Positions 35,911 to 47,169 of a stretch of 64,000 bases of DNA are shown piece after piece. Source of the DNA: Mastigias papua (lineage: Eukaryota; Cnidaria; Scyphozoa; Rhizostomeae; Mastigiidae); the NCBI GenBank assembly GCA_964019165.1, contig OZ025271.1, forward strand, positions 8,050,275-8,114,274. The letters are read 5' to 3'. The first letter of the stretch is position 1; each line of letters opens with the position of its first letter. Both the position numbers and the translations under genes were made by a program. A model generated the notes under the pieces. That model was not told where the DNA came from and did not search any database. It saw nothing but the letters and a program-made list of their open reading frames with translations.

Positions 35911-36175
35911 CTGTCCTTTTGCACCTCTACTATAAACGGCTGCAGTGCCACAAGACTGCATGATGAACTGAATACAAAATCAATTTTTGGTATTGCCTCT
36001 AGTTGTTCTACAATATTTTTGGTCCCACAGTCAAATCCGATCGGAAGTACTGGCAGCGAATGAGGGATATCATATCCTTTCGCTGTAATTTGGCCAAAAA
36101 TCTGCCTAAATCCCTGAAGTATAGCTTGAAAAATAGTCTTGTCTTGTGAAGCAATGGCCAAATAAGCTGGCGGAT
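35911..36175 (-). CDS. Internal exon of an unidentified gene (exon A)
   Basis: 265-nt exon with a textbook acceptor on the minus strand (TTTCTTCTTTAATTTAG, AG at 36177-36176) and a good donor (GACAG|GTATGA, GT at 35910-35909). It enters in phase 1 and leaves in phase 2. Encoded residues include PPAYLAIASQDKTIFQAILQ, then GYDIPHSLPVLPIGFDCGTK and PKIDFVFSSSCSLVALQPFI. It looks like a folded alpha/beta domain. Together with the exon at 34240-34432 it makes about 150 residues of one protein. I do not recognise the family. Upstream exons should lie to the right of 36177. Confidence 0.55.
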
Positions 36176-36217
36176 CTAAATTAAAGAAGAAATCAAATGG
36201 CTACAATATAAGAATGT

Positions 36218-36386
36218 GATTGCAATGATCAGAATTGCAATGACAATAGTGACCGAGATTTAGAGTATGATTGTAATGATCAGAATTGCAATGACAATAG
36301 TGACCGAGATTTAGAGTATGATTGTAATGATCAGAATTGCAATGACAATAGTGACCGAGATTAAGAGTAAGATTGTAATGATGATG
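36218..36386 (+). repeat. 51-bp minisatellite, 3.3 copies
   Basis: Near-identical units at 36218-36268, 36269-36319 and 36320-36370 plus a partial unit. Each has gattgtaatgatcagaattg and caatgacaatagtgaccgag. It lies about 40 bp upstream of the acceptor of the exon at 35911-36175, so probably inside an intron. Confidence 0.9.
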
Positions 36387-36389
36387 TGA

Positions 36390-37590
36390 ATTATGACACT
36401 TAATGATGTTAATGGCATTGGTGATAATACGGGTGAAGAGATAGCAATGTTAAATACAACTCTGACGCAACATGATATGTGTTGACATTTTATATGACTT
36501 TGCTTCTTTTCTATTTATGCATTTGTTTATTCACCTTTCATTATTCTTACCTTACATTTTGAGAACTATTCAAACAGCTTCACACTATACCAATAGGTTT
36601 AAATAGATTGAAAAGCAACTCTATCCACGTCTAACCACACTTACTATGATATTTTTTCATCCCTGAATCAGTAACTGTGAAGACAGTTTCAGTTGTAGTC
36701 TACAATTATAGACACAAAAGACTTTGTTAAATTTCAAAGAATGTAAACGAATACTGCGTGTGGAGCTCAATATGGTGAAAATTTTCACTTGAAAATGTAT
36801 GGTGAGTAATCGATAGAGTATGGATTAACAAGTTAAAGACACTCTGTATGGGAAGTTTACTGTCGACCAAGGGGCTCTAGTTCCATGGTCAGTAATGTTA
36901 GAAGTCAGCCAATTTTAATGGAGTAAGAAATTACTTTAGACTAACAATATAATAGTATATGAATCAGGTTTGAAGCCATGTACAATATATATACTCTATT
37001 GAAGCATTTTGCATATTGTTATGCATAATCATTCAGTCTGTAAAACAATCAGCATTAATACTTCGGTATGTGTACTCCATATCAATGATAAAGCTCATGA
37101 ATCATCATAATCGTAATAGACTAGACTATGGGCGTAGGGGTAGCTTCAAATTTAAGGGGAATGCAAACTTTCTACCAAAATCATTGATACTTTACCTTAC
37201 TGAAAAGCCTTTATCCCTTTTAGGCTGCAGCTATTTTAGAGAGACTATTGTACTTTCCGAAGAATTTTCCAGAGTGAAATAGATTTCTGCCCAACTGGAA
37301 AGGCTGCAGCGCTCACAGCCCTTTTGCTTCGTTCCTACTCTGAGACATGAAACATCCCTAGTGATAGTGTCAAAATGACTAATGTTTATGTTGTATTTTT
37401 TCCGTGTAATCCTGAAGATACAGAGGAGTTACAAAGTACAAGGATATATTTGATGACACCTTTCAAGATCTTCAATGAAAAGGATGAGAAATGACAACAT
37501 ACTGTGATTTCGGAGGGGCTTCCATCATCAGAGGTTGACTTCTCTAGACTTTCTGTGGGAGATTTCTAAAAGAGACATAGTAAAAACATC
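36390..37590. other. Intergenic or intronic, no feature seen
   Basis: AT-rich; an 88-codon plus frame (37016-37282) has no recognisable domain. Confidence 0.35.
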
Positions 37591-37594
37591 TCTG

Positions 37595-37738
<144 letters not shown>

Positions 37739-37765
37739 CACGAAAAAGCGGAAACATTCTTTTAG

Positions 37766-37806
37766 CATACTGAAAGCTTTTTTCGTCCGACACTCGTCAG
37801 AGTATG
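37766..37806 (-). ncRNA. Hammerhead ribozyme motif, left Penelope end
   Basis: Identical to the motif at 40104-40144 on the opposite strand: CATACT, CTGACGA, GTGTCGGAC, GAA, AAA-loop-TTT, C, AGTATG. Core bases are intact. Confidence 0.7.
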
Positions 37807-37919
37807 AAACGTCGGATAACGACCGAAAGGTGAACCGAAATATATAGCCAGATGCGGGTGCACGTGATATGATGAATAATGCGTCTACTTGGCCCTATGA
37901 TTGGCCAATTAGCACCTAT

Positions 37920-38948
37920 TCACCATTGTTTACTTGAAGAGTCCAAGTGAAAAACGAACTCTTTTTGTTTACACAAGACTGGGTTTTGAGTCTTGATGTA
38001 AACCGATTCCAAAACACCTAAATGAAAGGACGATCTTGCTTGCCCAATGATCCCAAAATTATCGTCTGTATATGTTTTGGCGCATTCTGGATTTGTTAGA
38101 AGATGTTGTCCTATGGCCGAATCACTTTTCATTTTAGAATTAGAGTTTTTACACATACGAGGCGGCTGTTCTCTTGTTGTAGTGGTTTTCGTCCTGATGC
38201 TCGTGGGTACATGTTGTTTTATTCTATCTGCTAACCTCTGCGTAGTGCGCCCTACGTACCGAGCTTCACATCGGCACGAAAATTCGTAAACTACACAACT
38301 TTTTTGGGTGGTAGGAACGCTATCTTTTTTAGCAGATGGTAGCATGACCCTCGTATTATAAACCGCACGGGGCTTCACAGCATAGAAACAAGATGTAATG
38401 GCTTTATTGATTTGGTTTTCAAATTTTGATGAAACATTTCCAATCCAGGGCAATTTCAGGTAAACCGGGCACTTTTCAGGACCAAACCGTTTTTCTGATG
38501 AAATGTTGGCTAGTTTTTCCTTAATACAAGAAACAAGGACATCTTCTGGATATCCATTGTCAATTAAAAGTTGTTTTATTGTGTCCAGCTCAGAATCTAA
38601 CTTAGTTTTAGAGCAAATCATAAGTGCCCTATGAACTAAAGTTTTGATTAGGTTGATCTTTCTAGCTTTTGGGCTGAAGGAATTCCAACGGATGTATTGA
38701 CCAGTAAACGTTGGCTTCCTGTAAATGCTGGTGAGAAATCCAGTGCCCCCTTTCTCCACCGAAACACCTAGAAAATTCAAGGAGTTGTTTTGCTCCTTCT
38801 CTACTGTAAATTTTAGGGCTGGATGTAGTTGGTTGAGGTTTACATGAAAATGATCACATTCCAGCTCCGAACCGAAAATGACAAAAGTATCGTCAACATA
38901 ACGAAAGTAGACACCTGGTTTTACGGTGTTATTGAAAAGTCTACTTTC
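37920..38948 (-). CDS. Penelope-like RT/GIY-YIG, left copy (5' truncated)
   Basis: About 340 codons of element sense, starting inside RT at HESRLF. RT motif YVDD (FRYVDDTFVIF), then FLGVSV and YRKPTFTGQY, typical of the RT end of Penelope-like elements. Next comes a linker, then a C-terminal GIY-YIG endonuclease: CVVYEFSCRCEARYVGRTTQ with the conserved R (ADRIKQH) and a catalytic-type E (LGVLESVYIK). Its stop gives the tail HLDSSSKQW. Upstream RT motifs are missing, so it is not autonomous. The open frame extends another 44 codons to 39080, but that part is antisense to the other arm and is not real element sequence. Confidence 0.88.
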   Translation of the reverse strand, partial: ESRLFNNTVKPGVYFRYVDDTFVIFGSELECDHFHVNLNQLHPALKFTVEKEQNNSLNFLGVSVEKGGTGFLTSIYRKPTFTGQYIRWNSFSPKARKINLIKTLVHRALMICSKTKLDSELDTIKQLLIDNGYPEDVLVSCIKEKLANISSEKRFGPEKCPVYLKLPWIGNVSSKFENQINKAITSCFYAVKPRAVYNTRVMLPSAKKDSVPTTQKSCVVYEFSCRCEARYVGRTTQRLADRIKQHVPTSIRTKTTTTREQPPRMCKNSNSKMKSDSAIGQHLLTNPECAKTYTDDNFGIIGQARSSFHLGVLESVYIKTQNPVLCKQKEFVFHLDSSSKQW

Positions 38949-38960
38949 GTGGGTTTTCAT

Positions 38961-39980
38961 GAAAGTAGACTTTTCAATAACACCGTAAAACCAGGTGTCT
39001 ACTTTCGTTATGTTGACGATACTTTTGTCATTTTCGGTTCGGAGCTGGAATGTGATCATTTTCATGTAAACCTCAACCAACTACATCCAGCCCTAAAATT
39101 TACAGTAGAGAAGGAGCAAAACAACTCCTTGAATTTTCTAGGTGTTTCGGTGGAGAAAGGGGGCACTGGATTTCTCACCAGCATTTACAGGAAGCCAACG
39201 TTTACTGGTCAATACATCCGTTGGAATTCCTTCAGCCCAAAAGCTAGAAAGATCAACCTAATCAAAACTTTAGTTCATAGGGCACTTATGATTTGCTCTA
39301 AAACTAAGTTAGATTCTGAGCTGGACACAATAAAACAACTTTTAATTGACAATGGATATCCAGAAGATGTCCTTGTTTCTTGTATTAAGGAAAAACTAGC
39401 CAACATTTCATCAGAAAAACGGTTTGGTCCTGAAAAGTGCCCGGTTTACCTGAAATTGCCCTGGATTGGAAATGTTTCATCAAAATTTGAAAACCAAATC
39501 AATAAAGCCATTACATCTTGTTTCTATGCTGTGAAGCCCCGTGCGGTTTATAATACGAGGGTCATGCTACCATCTGCTAAAAAAGATAGCGTTCCTACCA
39601 CCCAAAAAAGTTGTGTAGTTTACGAATTTTCGTGCCGATGTGAAGCTCGGTACGTAGGGCGCACTACGCAGAGGTTAGCAGATAGAATAAAACAACATGT
39701 ACCCACGAGCATCAGGACGAAAACCACTACAACAAGAGAACAGCCGCCTCGTATGTGTAAAAACTCTAATTCTAAAATGAAAAGTGATTCGGCCATAGGA
39801 CAACATCTTCTAACAAATCCAGAATGCGCCAAAACATATACAGACGATAATTTTGGGATCATTGGGCAAGCAAGATCGTCCTTTCATTTAGGTGTTTTGG
39901 AATCGGTTTACATCAAGACTCAAAACCCAGTCTTGTGTACACAAAAAGAGTTCGTTTTTTCACTTGGACTCTTCAAGTAA
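38961..39980 (+). CDS. Penelope-like RT/GIY-YIG, right copy (5' truncated)
   Basis: The same protein piece as the left copy, identical residue by residue from HESRLF to near the C-terminus. Differences: K to T in the VLC(K/T)QKEF block, and one extra T near 39960 that shifts the last residues to SLGLFK and an earlier stop. It holds YVDD, FLGVSV and the GIY-YIG domain. It starts abruptly at the palindrome centre, so the N-terminal half of RT is missing. The open frame running back to 38829 reads the opposite arm in antisense. Such proteins would act in reverse transcription and target nicking in an intact element. Confidence 0.88.
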   Translation, partial: ESRLFNNTVKPGVYFRYVDDTFVIFGSELECDHFHVNLNQLHPALKFTVEKEQNNSLNFLGVSVEKGGTGFLTSIYRKPTFTGQYIRWNSFSPKARKINLIKTLVHRALMICSKTKLDSELDTIKQLLIDNGYPEDVLVSCIKEKLANISSEKRFGPEKCPVYLKLPWIGNVSSKFENQINKAITSCFYAVKPRAVYNTRVMLPSAKKDSVPTTQKSCVVYEFSCRCEARYVGRTTQRLADRIKQHVPTSIRTKTTTTREQPPRMCKNSNSKMKSDSAIGQHLLTNPECAKTYTDDNFGIIGQARSSFHLGVLESVYIKTQNPVLCTQKEFVFSLGLFK

Positions 39981-40103
39981 ACAATGGTGAATAGGTGCTA
40001 ATTGGCCAATCATAGGGCCAAATAGACGCATTATTCATCATATCACGTGCACCCGCATCTGGCTATATATTTCGGTTCACCTTTCGGTCGTTATCCGACG
40101 TTT

Positions 40104-40144
40104 CATACTCTGACGAGTGTCGGACGAAAAAAGCTTTCAGTATG
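40104..40144 (+). ncRNA. Hammerhead ribozyme motif, right Penelope end
   Basis: Stem I CATACT (40104-40109) with AGTATG (40139-40144), core CTGACGA (40110-40116), stem II/loop 40117-40125, GAA 40126-40128, three-pair stem III, cleavage predicted after C40138. It lies 3' of the GIY-YIG stop codon, as in other Penelope-like elements that carry hammerheads. Confidence 0.72.
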
Positions 40145-40206
40145 CTAAAAGAATGTTTCCGCTTTTTCGTGCTATAGTTAAGTTCTGTAGTACCAACAGA
40201 CTTTTC

Positions 40207-40444
<238 letters not shown>

Positions 40445-43430
40445 ATGTTACTGTATATGGTGTCAGGAAGTCACAACTGATCTGTGACATGCTTGGCAAC
40501 TCTTGCATAGCAGATACTATTGACAGACATATCGAAAAACACACAATATCCAACAGTCGATTATATTTCCAACTTAATCTTTTTTAGCATAATGAAAGTT
40601 TGACTTGGCATATTTCTAAGATGAGCACACGGAAAGCCAAAAGCAACAAAAGTAATCAAAGTTGAACTTATCAATGGTATGAGCTCGAAGAGTGACTAAG
40701 AAATCTTTGCATGATGTCATGAAAACATAATTTTCCAAAGAAGCATAAAACAAGCTACTATGTTGCTCCACCTAGTGAATCTGCAGGAAACTATGCAGTG
40801 GGAGCTGTCATGATCTGTGCAAATTTATAGATATTACCAGGAACAAACATCATTGCAAATATGCTAGTTAATAATCATATTCTACTACAAGGGCAGTTGT
40901 TAAACTAAACATGTGATTAGTGTCAACATTCAATGCTAAGGGTATCCCACATTTGCTCATCCATTGAACAACATTTGATATGATGCTAAGTTGACATGGT
41001 GACAAAGTATCGATACAACAATCCTATCAGGAAAACAGATGTTGCATGGACTAGAGCAATGGATACAAGGATCAATGCTTACTGTTAGTGAAAGTAGAGA
41101 TCTCTTTGTAGATGAAATATTCTATCAGAGAAAATGAGGAATTTGTTTAAATCCAACTCATCTATATGATGCTTTTAAGTCAATCATTATTGACTATTTT
41201 ACTACCCGATAAGAAATACTTTTAAAATTTTAACGATCATTCCTTGAATATTAACAACGTAATCATAAAGAGGCATAAAAATTGACAGCTCAAAATGAAA
41301 TGACCTTATATGGAATTTACTGTGAAAAACCATTAGAGTTAATTTCTTCATTCTTAAAACAAGCATGGGAAATATAAGAAAAAGAAACAGTGGATGCTAT
41401 ATTCAGGACATCCAACTGAGGAAATGTAGAATGCAACTGAACGTAATTCAATGCAACTTTATTGACTTCAAAACCAAATTACTCTAGATATTCAATGATA
41501 CCATTGAAAAGGAGAAGAAAGAGGCGTGAAGAAGGCACCAGGTTTCAAACTAAAGACCATTGACGGGTGTTTGAGTGAAGCTAAATTCTGTCATCTTTAT
41601 GCAATAAGTAACTGATGTCTGATAGAGGCAGAGCATTGAAGAAAGCCCAGCTGAAATATTAATACAAATAACCTTGTTTAGACATGAAAATCGCGGACTT
41701 TTTCAAGCTAGGTGTGTCTTATACTTGCATACTCTTTCACTTACATACTCTTTTGCACTTGAACTTCCCTATCGTAGATACGATTTAAAACAATGACTTT
41801 TTCTATTTTGTCCCATACTGAGCCCTTACGGAACTATCACATTGTCTCCTCTACATACCTTTTTGACTTGGCTTCATTTGAGATCAATACTGCTAGATAT
41901 CTAGCACCTTTGTCACTTCAACACCACTATGATATCAAGCTGATTTCCTTATTTCGTCATACGCTAAACAAATCTTACAGATACTAAACCAAACTTACTG
42001 TTGGCGCATGAAAAGTGGTTCTTAGTGCGGGTGGAGAACTATCAGTGGCAGACGGCTGAAAGAGATACAAATAAACAGGTGAAATGAAATGAATTACTAA
42101 ATATTCATCAATCCTAATGGTCGAGCAGTTACGTTTTTACAATATGAAATTCATGATGTTATGAATATTAACTAGAGGTTTTAAAAATATCCTGCAGAGA
42201 CATGATTTCATGTGAAAAACAGTATGGATAAGAGGAAATAGTCCCAGGTTCCGAGTCCCAAAGAGGAGCAAAATTATGAAATATATTTTTGACTATTGCA
42301 CAAATTGTCCATGTAATGATGGCGTCATTGGGGGCCTAATTGTTTCAAGTGCTGAGGGCCCTCTATCACTCATCATCAAATTCAAACTAACAATGCCAAA
42401 AGATCTCTGCAGAATTAATCGATGTTCCCAAAACAATGCCTATAATGCCCAAAGTCATTCATGGTCATGTGATAAAACTGTAGAAAGTGCCACTAGACAA
42501 TATTTAAAGTCGCTATGCAAATAAAAATACGATTTACAAAATGACGTCATCTCAACTTACTTGACATTGGGTAGATGTACTGACGTCACAAGATGCAGTT
42601 TCACATACTGGTGAATGATGAGGCTATAAGATATAAAAGCGAGGTATTGCATAACCAAACTATGAACAAAGCAGTTACCAAAGCGTTGCAATGATTATGA
42701 AATAATGCAATTGAATAGAACTAGATGATGTCACTATTCAATAACAACAATTTTGATTTGATGGAACCATGCAAATGATTTTGGATTTAGCATAACATTG
42801 AATGATCGACTGTACTATTAATATCGATTGTGGGAGATGCCTGTACAGAGGTGGAAATTTATAGTCAAATATTACAAATGTAACTAACAAATAATTATAC
42901 ATATTAAAAGAATTATTTAGCTTGCATTAACACAAAATGTTCAATTAAGATGTGAACTGTTATGGAAAACTCTGGAGCAAGTAATAAAACAGAGCATATA
43001 TATACATATATGTAACTGAAGTAAGGAATTTTATTATAAAACTGAGTATGACCAGACTGAGAATTAGGCAATAGAGTCTTACAGCATCATATAGTTAATG
43101 ATAGAAAACCAATTAATTTTATATGCCATAAAGGCAGCGGCTGTCAGACAAGTAAGTCTTCCTGTTTCATCCAACAAGCGACCACTGTATCTATGACTAG
43201 TTAGTACTCATTAAAGCAAACCAACATCTTAGGACAGAATTAGCTAAAAACCCACTGAGTATATACTGTGCATAGTTCGATAAACATAAAAAAATTTAAT
43301 AGGATACAGTAATATAGAATTTAACTAAAAGGGAAAATGTCTTTTCATCAAATCTGTGCATTCCATATAAATCTTCATTTAGTATAAAGCGTCAAATGAC
43401 AAACGCTTAGCATGCTTACTATAAATATCA
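40445..43430. other. Intergenic, no gene seen
   Basis: Three kilobases without a supportable exon. The plus frames at 41793-41987 and 42276-42524 show no known domain. Confidence 0.35.
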
Positions 43431-43439
43431 TAACTTACT

Positions 43440-43635
43440 CTTACTATAGCTCGAAAAAGCGGCAACATTCTCCAAGCATATTGAGACGATTTTTTCACCC
43501 TACACTTGTCAGAGTATGGAACTTTTAATACTCTCACGAGTGTCGCATGAACAACCAAAAGAGTTTCAATATGCTTAAACAGTGTTCCAACCTTCCCGGG
43601 CTATAATGAATTTCTGTATTACGAATAGACCACTG
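43440..43635. mobile_element. Decayed head-to-head hammerhead pair
   Basis: Left arm (minus) from about 43443 with ctcgaaaaagcggcaacatt and cttgtcagagtatgg. Right arm (plus) with atactctcacgagtgtcgc, gagtttcaatatgct and a tail related to gttctgtagtaccaacagac. Same layout as 15788-16029, with the tail only on the right. A shared acttact at 43433-43439 and 43636-43642 may be the remnant target duplication. Core bases are mutated (CTGACAA left; CTCACGA right), so both ribozymes should be dead. Confidence 0.7.
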
Positions 43636-43639
43636 ACTT

Positions 43640-45720
43640 ACTGTCAATAGCGGAAGATCAATGATGCAAGGAGATGGTGTAGATGAAGGCGGCTCCTGTT
43701 GAAAAGAGAGGGAACATGTAGGATAAAAACTCAAGATAAAAGAAGAATGAAAAGACAAGCCACTTTAATACATTACAATGAAAATTAACCTACCAGAGAG
43801 ATTTTTGCTGGAAGAAATCTTCATACACTTAATTTTCCCGATTTTGTATTCAAAAAGTGAAATTACATCCAGTAAAAGCGAGTAAAAATTGTTCGATCGC
43901 AAAAATAAAATTTTTCCAACCTCAGAATGCTCTGTACGAAATCAATAAATTTTGCAAGTTCTTTAAAAAAAGTCTGTGGAAAGAACTCTTATGTATTTTA
44001 TTGCAATCATCTGTAGAAAGTCCTTTTGTACATGTAGCCTTCGAGAATTTACGGAAAATTCCGTTTTGAAATTCTTGAAGATGACTTCCATTGAGAATTT
44101 TATTGTTCTCAGAAAAGTTGCTTGATGCTATATTTGTCTATTTCTTTAGCAACTTTCCCCATGTGTCTGGAACACGAAAATAACTTTAGTGACATTCAGC
44201 CCAAATATCTCAATAGAGAAAGTCAAATTCTCAAAATTCTCCGATTTTGTACCTTTCAACCGCGAAGCATTTCCGTCAAAATTTTATGTGTCTAGTCCAT
44301 CAAAGTGTACTATCTGTTTCTCTCAGTAGTAAGATTGACAACTACCTATCAATATAGTTGTCAGATGAATCAAGCCTTATAAGAAACTTTTTATATCCAT
44401 TATTCTTGATCACGCAAAATTCTCTCGTAACTATTAAATACAATCAAAATTAGTAGCATGAACCAATTTACAAGCCTGATTTTAGTCAAATGGTAAAACG
44501 GCAAAAAGATTGCATGACTTCATGACAATCTTGAAAATACCACACCAAAACTCTCAATACAAACCCAAACACACTGCATGCAACTGTAATGTCACATTGA
44601 CATAATCTTTGCAAGGTGCATATCATAATATTTTTAATAGCCACCTGTACCATCGTCTTACAAACACATAAATCCTTGCAATGTTAAAGAATTGAAATAC
44701 AGACACTGCTTGGTTTGGCGAGGAAACTGCATCTTATCAAATGTAGAAAGAGCTGACTGACCTGGGAAAATTTTAACGTTAAGATATTCTTTTAGTTTGA
44801 CACTGACAACTATTCATCTGACTGATTTGTACAAAACTTCTTACAAACCATGAATTTCTTATGAAAAACGCTTTATGTACACAAAACAATGATGATATGG
44901 ACAGATTAAATCAATAAATCAAATAATCAATCAACCAATCAGTTAATCGATCGATCGATCAATCTGTTAATCAATCAGTTCATCAACCATAATCATTATC
45001 ACTCTTATCAGTAACGTTATCATGGTCATTATCATGGTCATCTTGAAAAGTCTCATCAAAACACAACTCTAATCAACTCACCACTTCCTTTTCATCAATC
45101 CACAGTTTCACGCCACATTGTATTATCTATAAAATTATAAAAACTCAAAGTCTTGGACGCTTACAAACAATACATCAGATCCATTATAATGAAAATAAGA
45201 GCCTAGGCTACTTATTCCGCCTTTCTCACTACAAAACACGCAATAGAGGCACACTTTTTGTATATAACTTCTCCAGTATTGCATTCAGGTACACATTGGC
45301 TGCTTGGTGGACAGTAAATGAGCATCCAAACCATGGCCTTAAGTTTTGGCTCGGGTCCGAATGAAGGTCCAGGCTATAATAGTTTAAACATTTTTTGTGA
45401 TATTTTCGAGCTCTGTAATCTCGTAAATTGTAACACATGTTTCACCATGGAGAAATAAGCAAATCAAAGAGTTTTCAAGCAACGTGAGTTGTTGAAACAG
45501 GACTTCGTGATTGTCACGGATTAGTGAATTAGGAAATTAACTATCGTAGCTACAAAAGATTTTATAACAAGCTTTTCCGAAAGGAATGTGGGTCTGGGGT
45601 TTGGTTTCGATAATGTCGATCCTGATCTGATGATTTATAACCTTACTGCAATTCTCAGATCTACTATAAACGAGCTCGCAACTAAAATATTAAGAGGGAA
45701 TAAAGCTCAGTTTATGTAGA
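43640..45720. other. Intergenic; ATCA-rich stretch at 44905-44990
   Basis: No exon recognised. A degenerate (ATCA)n-type simple repeat with atcgatcgatcgatc inside lies at about 44905-44990. Short frames at 43857-44069 and 45229-45438 have no domain. Confidence 0.4.
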
Positions 45721-45724
45721 AAGA

Positions 45725-46340
45725 ACTGAAGAAAGCTATATATGCTGGGTCACGCGCATGAAAAGTGAATTACATAAGAAGTTTAATAAGTATAGCAACA
45801 AATACGTCAAGTAGAGAAAGAAGGCAATGACCATTTCAAAAATTCTTCGAGCAAGGGAATTTTGTCTATCAAGGAATGCTGGAATCTTGTGAACATAACG
45901 CTACTAACGCTACTAAAAGATCAGAGAACTATTACAGATGAACCAACTTTATGCCTACTTTTCAACTATCACTATATCAACATTGTGCAAAAGTCATGTG
46001 GTAAAAGACCAAATAGCAGTGTAGAAAATATTGCTTTAGTATATGATAATGACGTTGTTGGTCATATTTTATATACAGAAAGAAAATATCCAAGTATCTT
46101 AGCTATGAACAAAAAACATGGTTATAGCGTTAGAATACTTTTCATTAAAAGAGGCCAATACTGAGGAACTAATGAAAATACTGCAGGGTCTCGATTATCG
46201 GAAATCAACAGGTAAAGACTTGATACCTCCTAAGTTAGTACCTCCATAAGCAAAAGAATTGGCTGCCCACCGCCCACCGCTTCTGGGTCTTCTCGACAAA
46301 TATGAACCAGGCTTTAGTCTTATCAATCATATAATATACC
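45725..46340 (+). mobile_element. LINE ORF2 internal fragment (RT start)
   Basis: The plus frame at 45862-46164 reads KDQRTITDEPTLCLLFNYHY, then NSSVENIALVY and YPSILAMNKKHGYS. After a one-base shift it continues as EELMKILQGLDYRKSTGKDL then IPPKLV near 46160-46240. This is the linker between endonuclease and RT and the first RT motif (KSTGKDLIPP) of CR1/Jockey-type LINEs. The later RT motifs are replaced by unrelated sequence, and stops are present. A dead fragment lying just 3' of the immune gene on the opposite strand. Confidence 0.65.
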
Positions 46341-46407
46341 AATCGCATTTAAATTGATAAAGATGGTAATTTATGAATTAGTAAATAACAAATAACTAAC
46401 TAGCAAA

Positions 46408-47169
46408 TCATCTCACCCTCATTGCCATTTCATGGCTCATTCTGCTCGTGCAATAGTACATGTGCAATTCCTTGACCTTTAAATCGCCTTTCCGTTGTCG
46501 CTCTTCAAATCGATGAGTCATCCTCTCCAACCAGTCAATACTAATATCCAGCCCGTTTAAACCAAGCCATTTACAGGACATCCCCCAATCGCATACGTTG
46601 AAAAAACTGTTCACATTCTTCATTTGACAGTATCCTATGCTCAACCTTTCCAATTGTCGATCTTTCAATTCCCATCCATTCAGCTTATCGACAAATTCGC
46701 AATCCTTTATCCATACTCCTCCACAATATCCATTGTTGTTTTCTCCTGTAAACCTCTGACGAATGGCATTCATACTTGAATTCATTGAACATAAATATAT
46801 GCCACCATGACCAATACAAAAATACTCCTTCACAGCAATGAAGTCCAATTGTTCAACTTTCGACACAAAGAGCTGTGAAAACTGAACATTTGCGAATGCT
46901 ATTCGAATATCGTTCTCCTTCCATCCGCAACTTTCTAAATGCCTACAAAACTTGCAAACATCTTCAGTTGAATCAATCTTTGACGAAAAGCTCTTTCCAA
47001 TGCAGTTTGTTAAAAGTGATTTGATGAACTCTTTATCATCAAATGTCTTATTCAAGAAGAAAGTAATAATTTCCAATGATCTACTTAATTTTGTCAAGAC
47101 ATCAAACCCACAACCATTCAATAAGTCAATGATATCACCTAATAATTTCTTCTCATTAAGTTCTTGTTT
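46408..47169 (-). CDS. NLR gene: LRR-like region after in-frame stop
   Basis: In the same frame as the NACHT exon and separated from it only by one TAA (47172-47170). About 253 codons. The first part (LNEKKLLGDIIDLL, CKFCRHLESCGWKENDIRIA) continues the helical region after NACHT. Later segments repeat a leucine/cysteine pattern (LERLSIGYCQMKN, KWLGLNGLDISIDWL, VKELHMYYC) like a short, divergent leucine-rich repeat sensor. A donor-like GAGG|GTGAGA ends coding at 46417 in phase 0; without splicing a TGA follows at 46408. Further LRR exons may lie to the left, but none was recognised. If the TAA is real, this part is untranslated. Confidence 0.65.
   Translation of the reverse strand, partial: KQELNEKKLLGDIIDLLNGCGFDVLTKLSRSLEIITFFLNKTFDDKEFIKSLLTNCIGKSFSSKIDSTEDVCKFCRHLESCGWKENDIRIAFANVQFSQLFVSKVEQLDFIAVKEYFCIGHGGIYLCSMNSSMNAIRQRFTGENNNGYCGGVWIKDCEFVDKLNGWELKDRQLERLSIGYCQMKNVNSFFNVCDWGMSCKWLGLNGLDISIDWLERMTHRFEERQRKGDLKVKELHMYYCTSRMSHEMAMRVR

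Noticed and set aside
38829..39080. N-terminal extension shared by the 383- and 386-codon Penelope frames (MVEVYMKMITFQL...)
   Set aside because: It is the antisense of the opposite palindrome arm, so it arises only because the two copies face each other; it is not part of the element protein.
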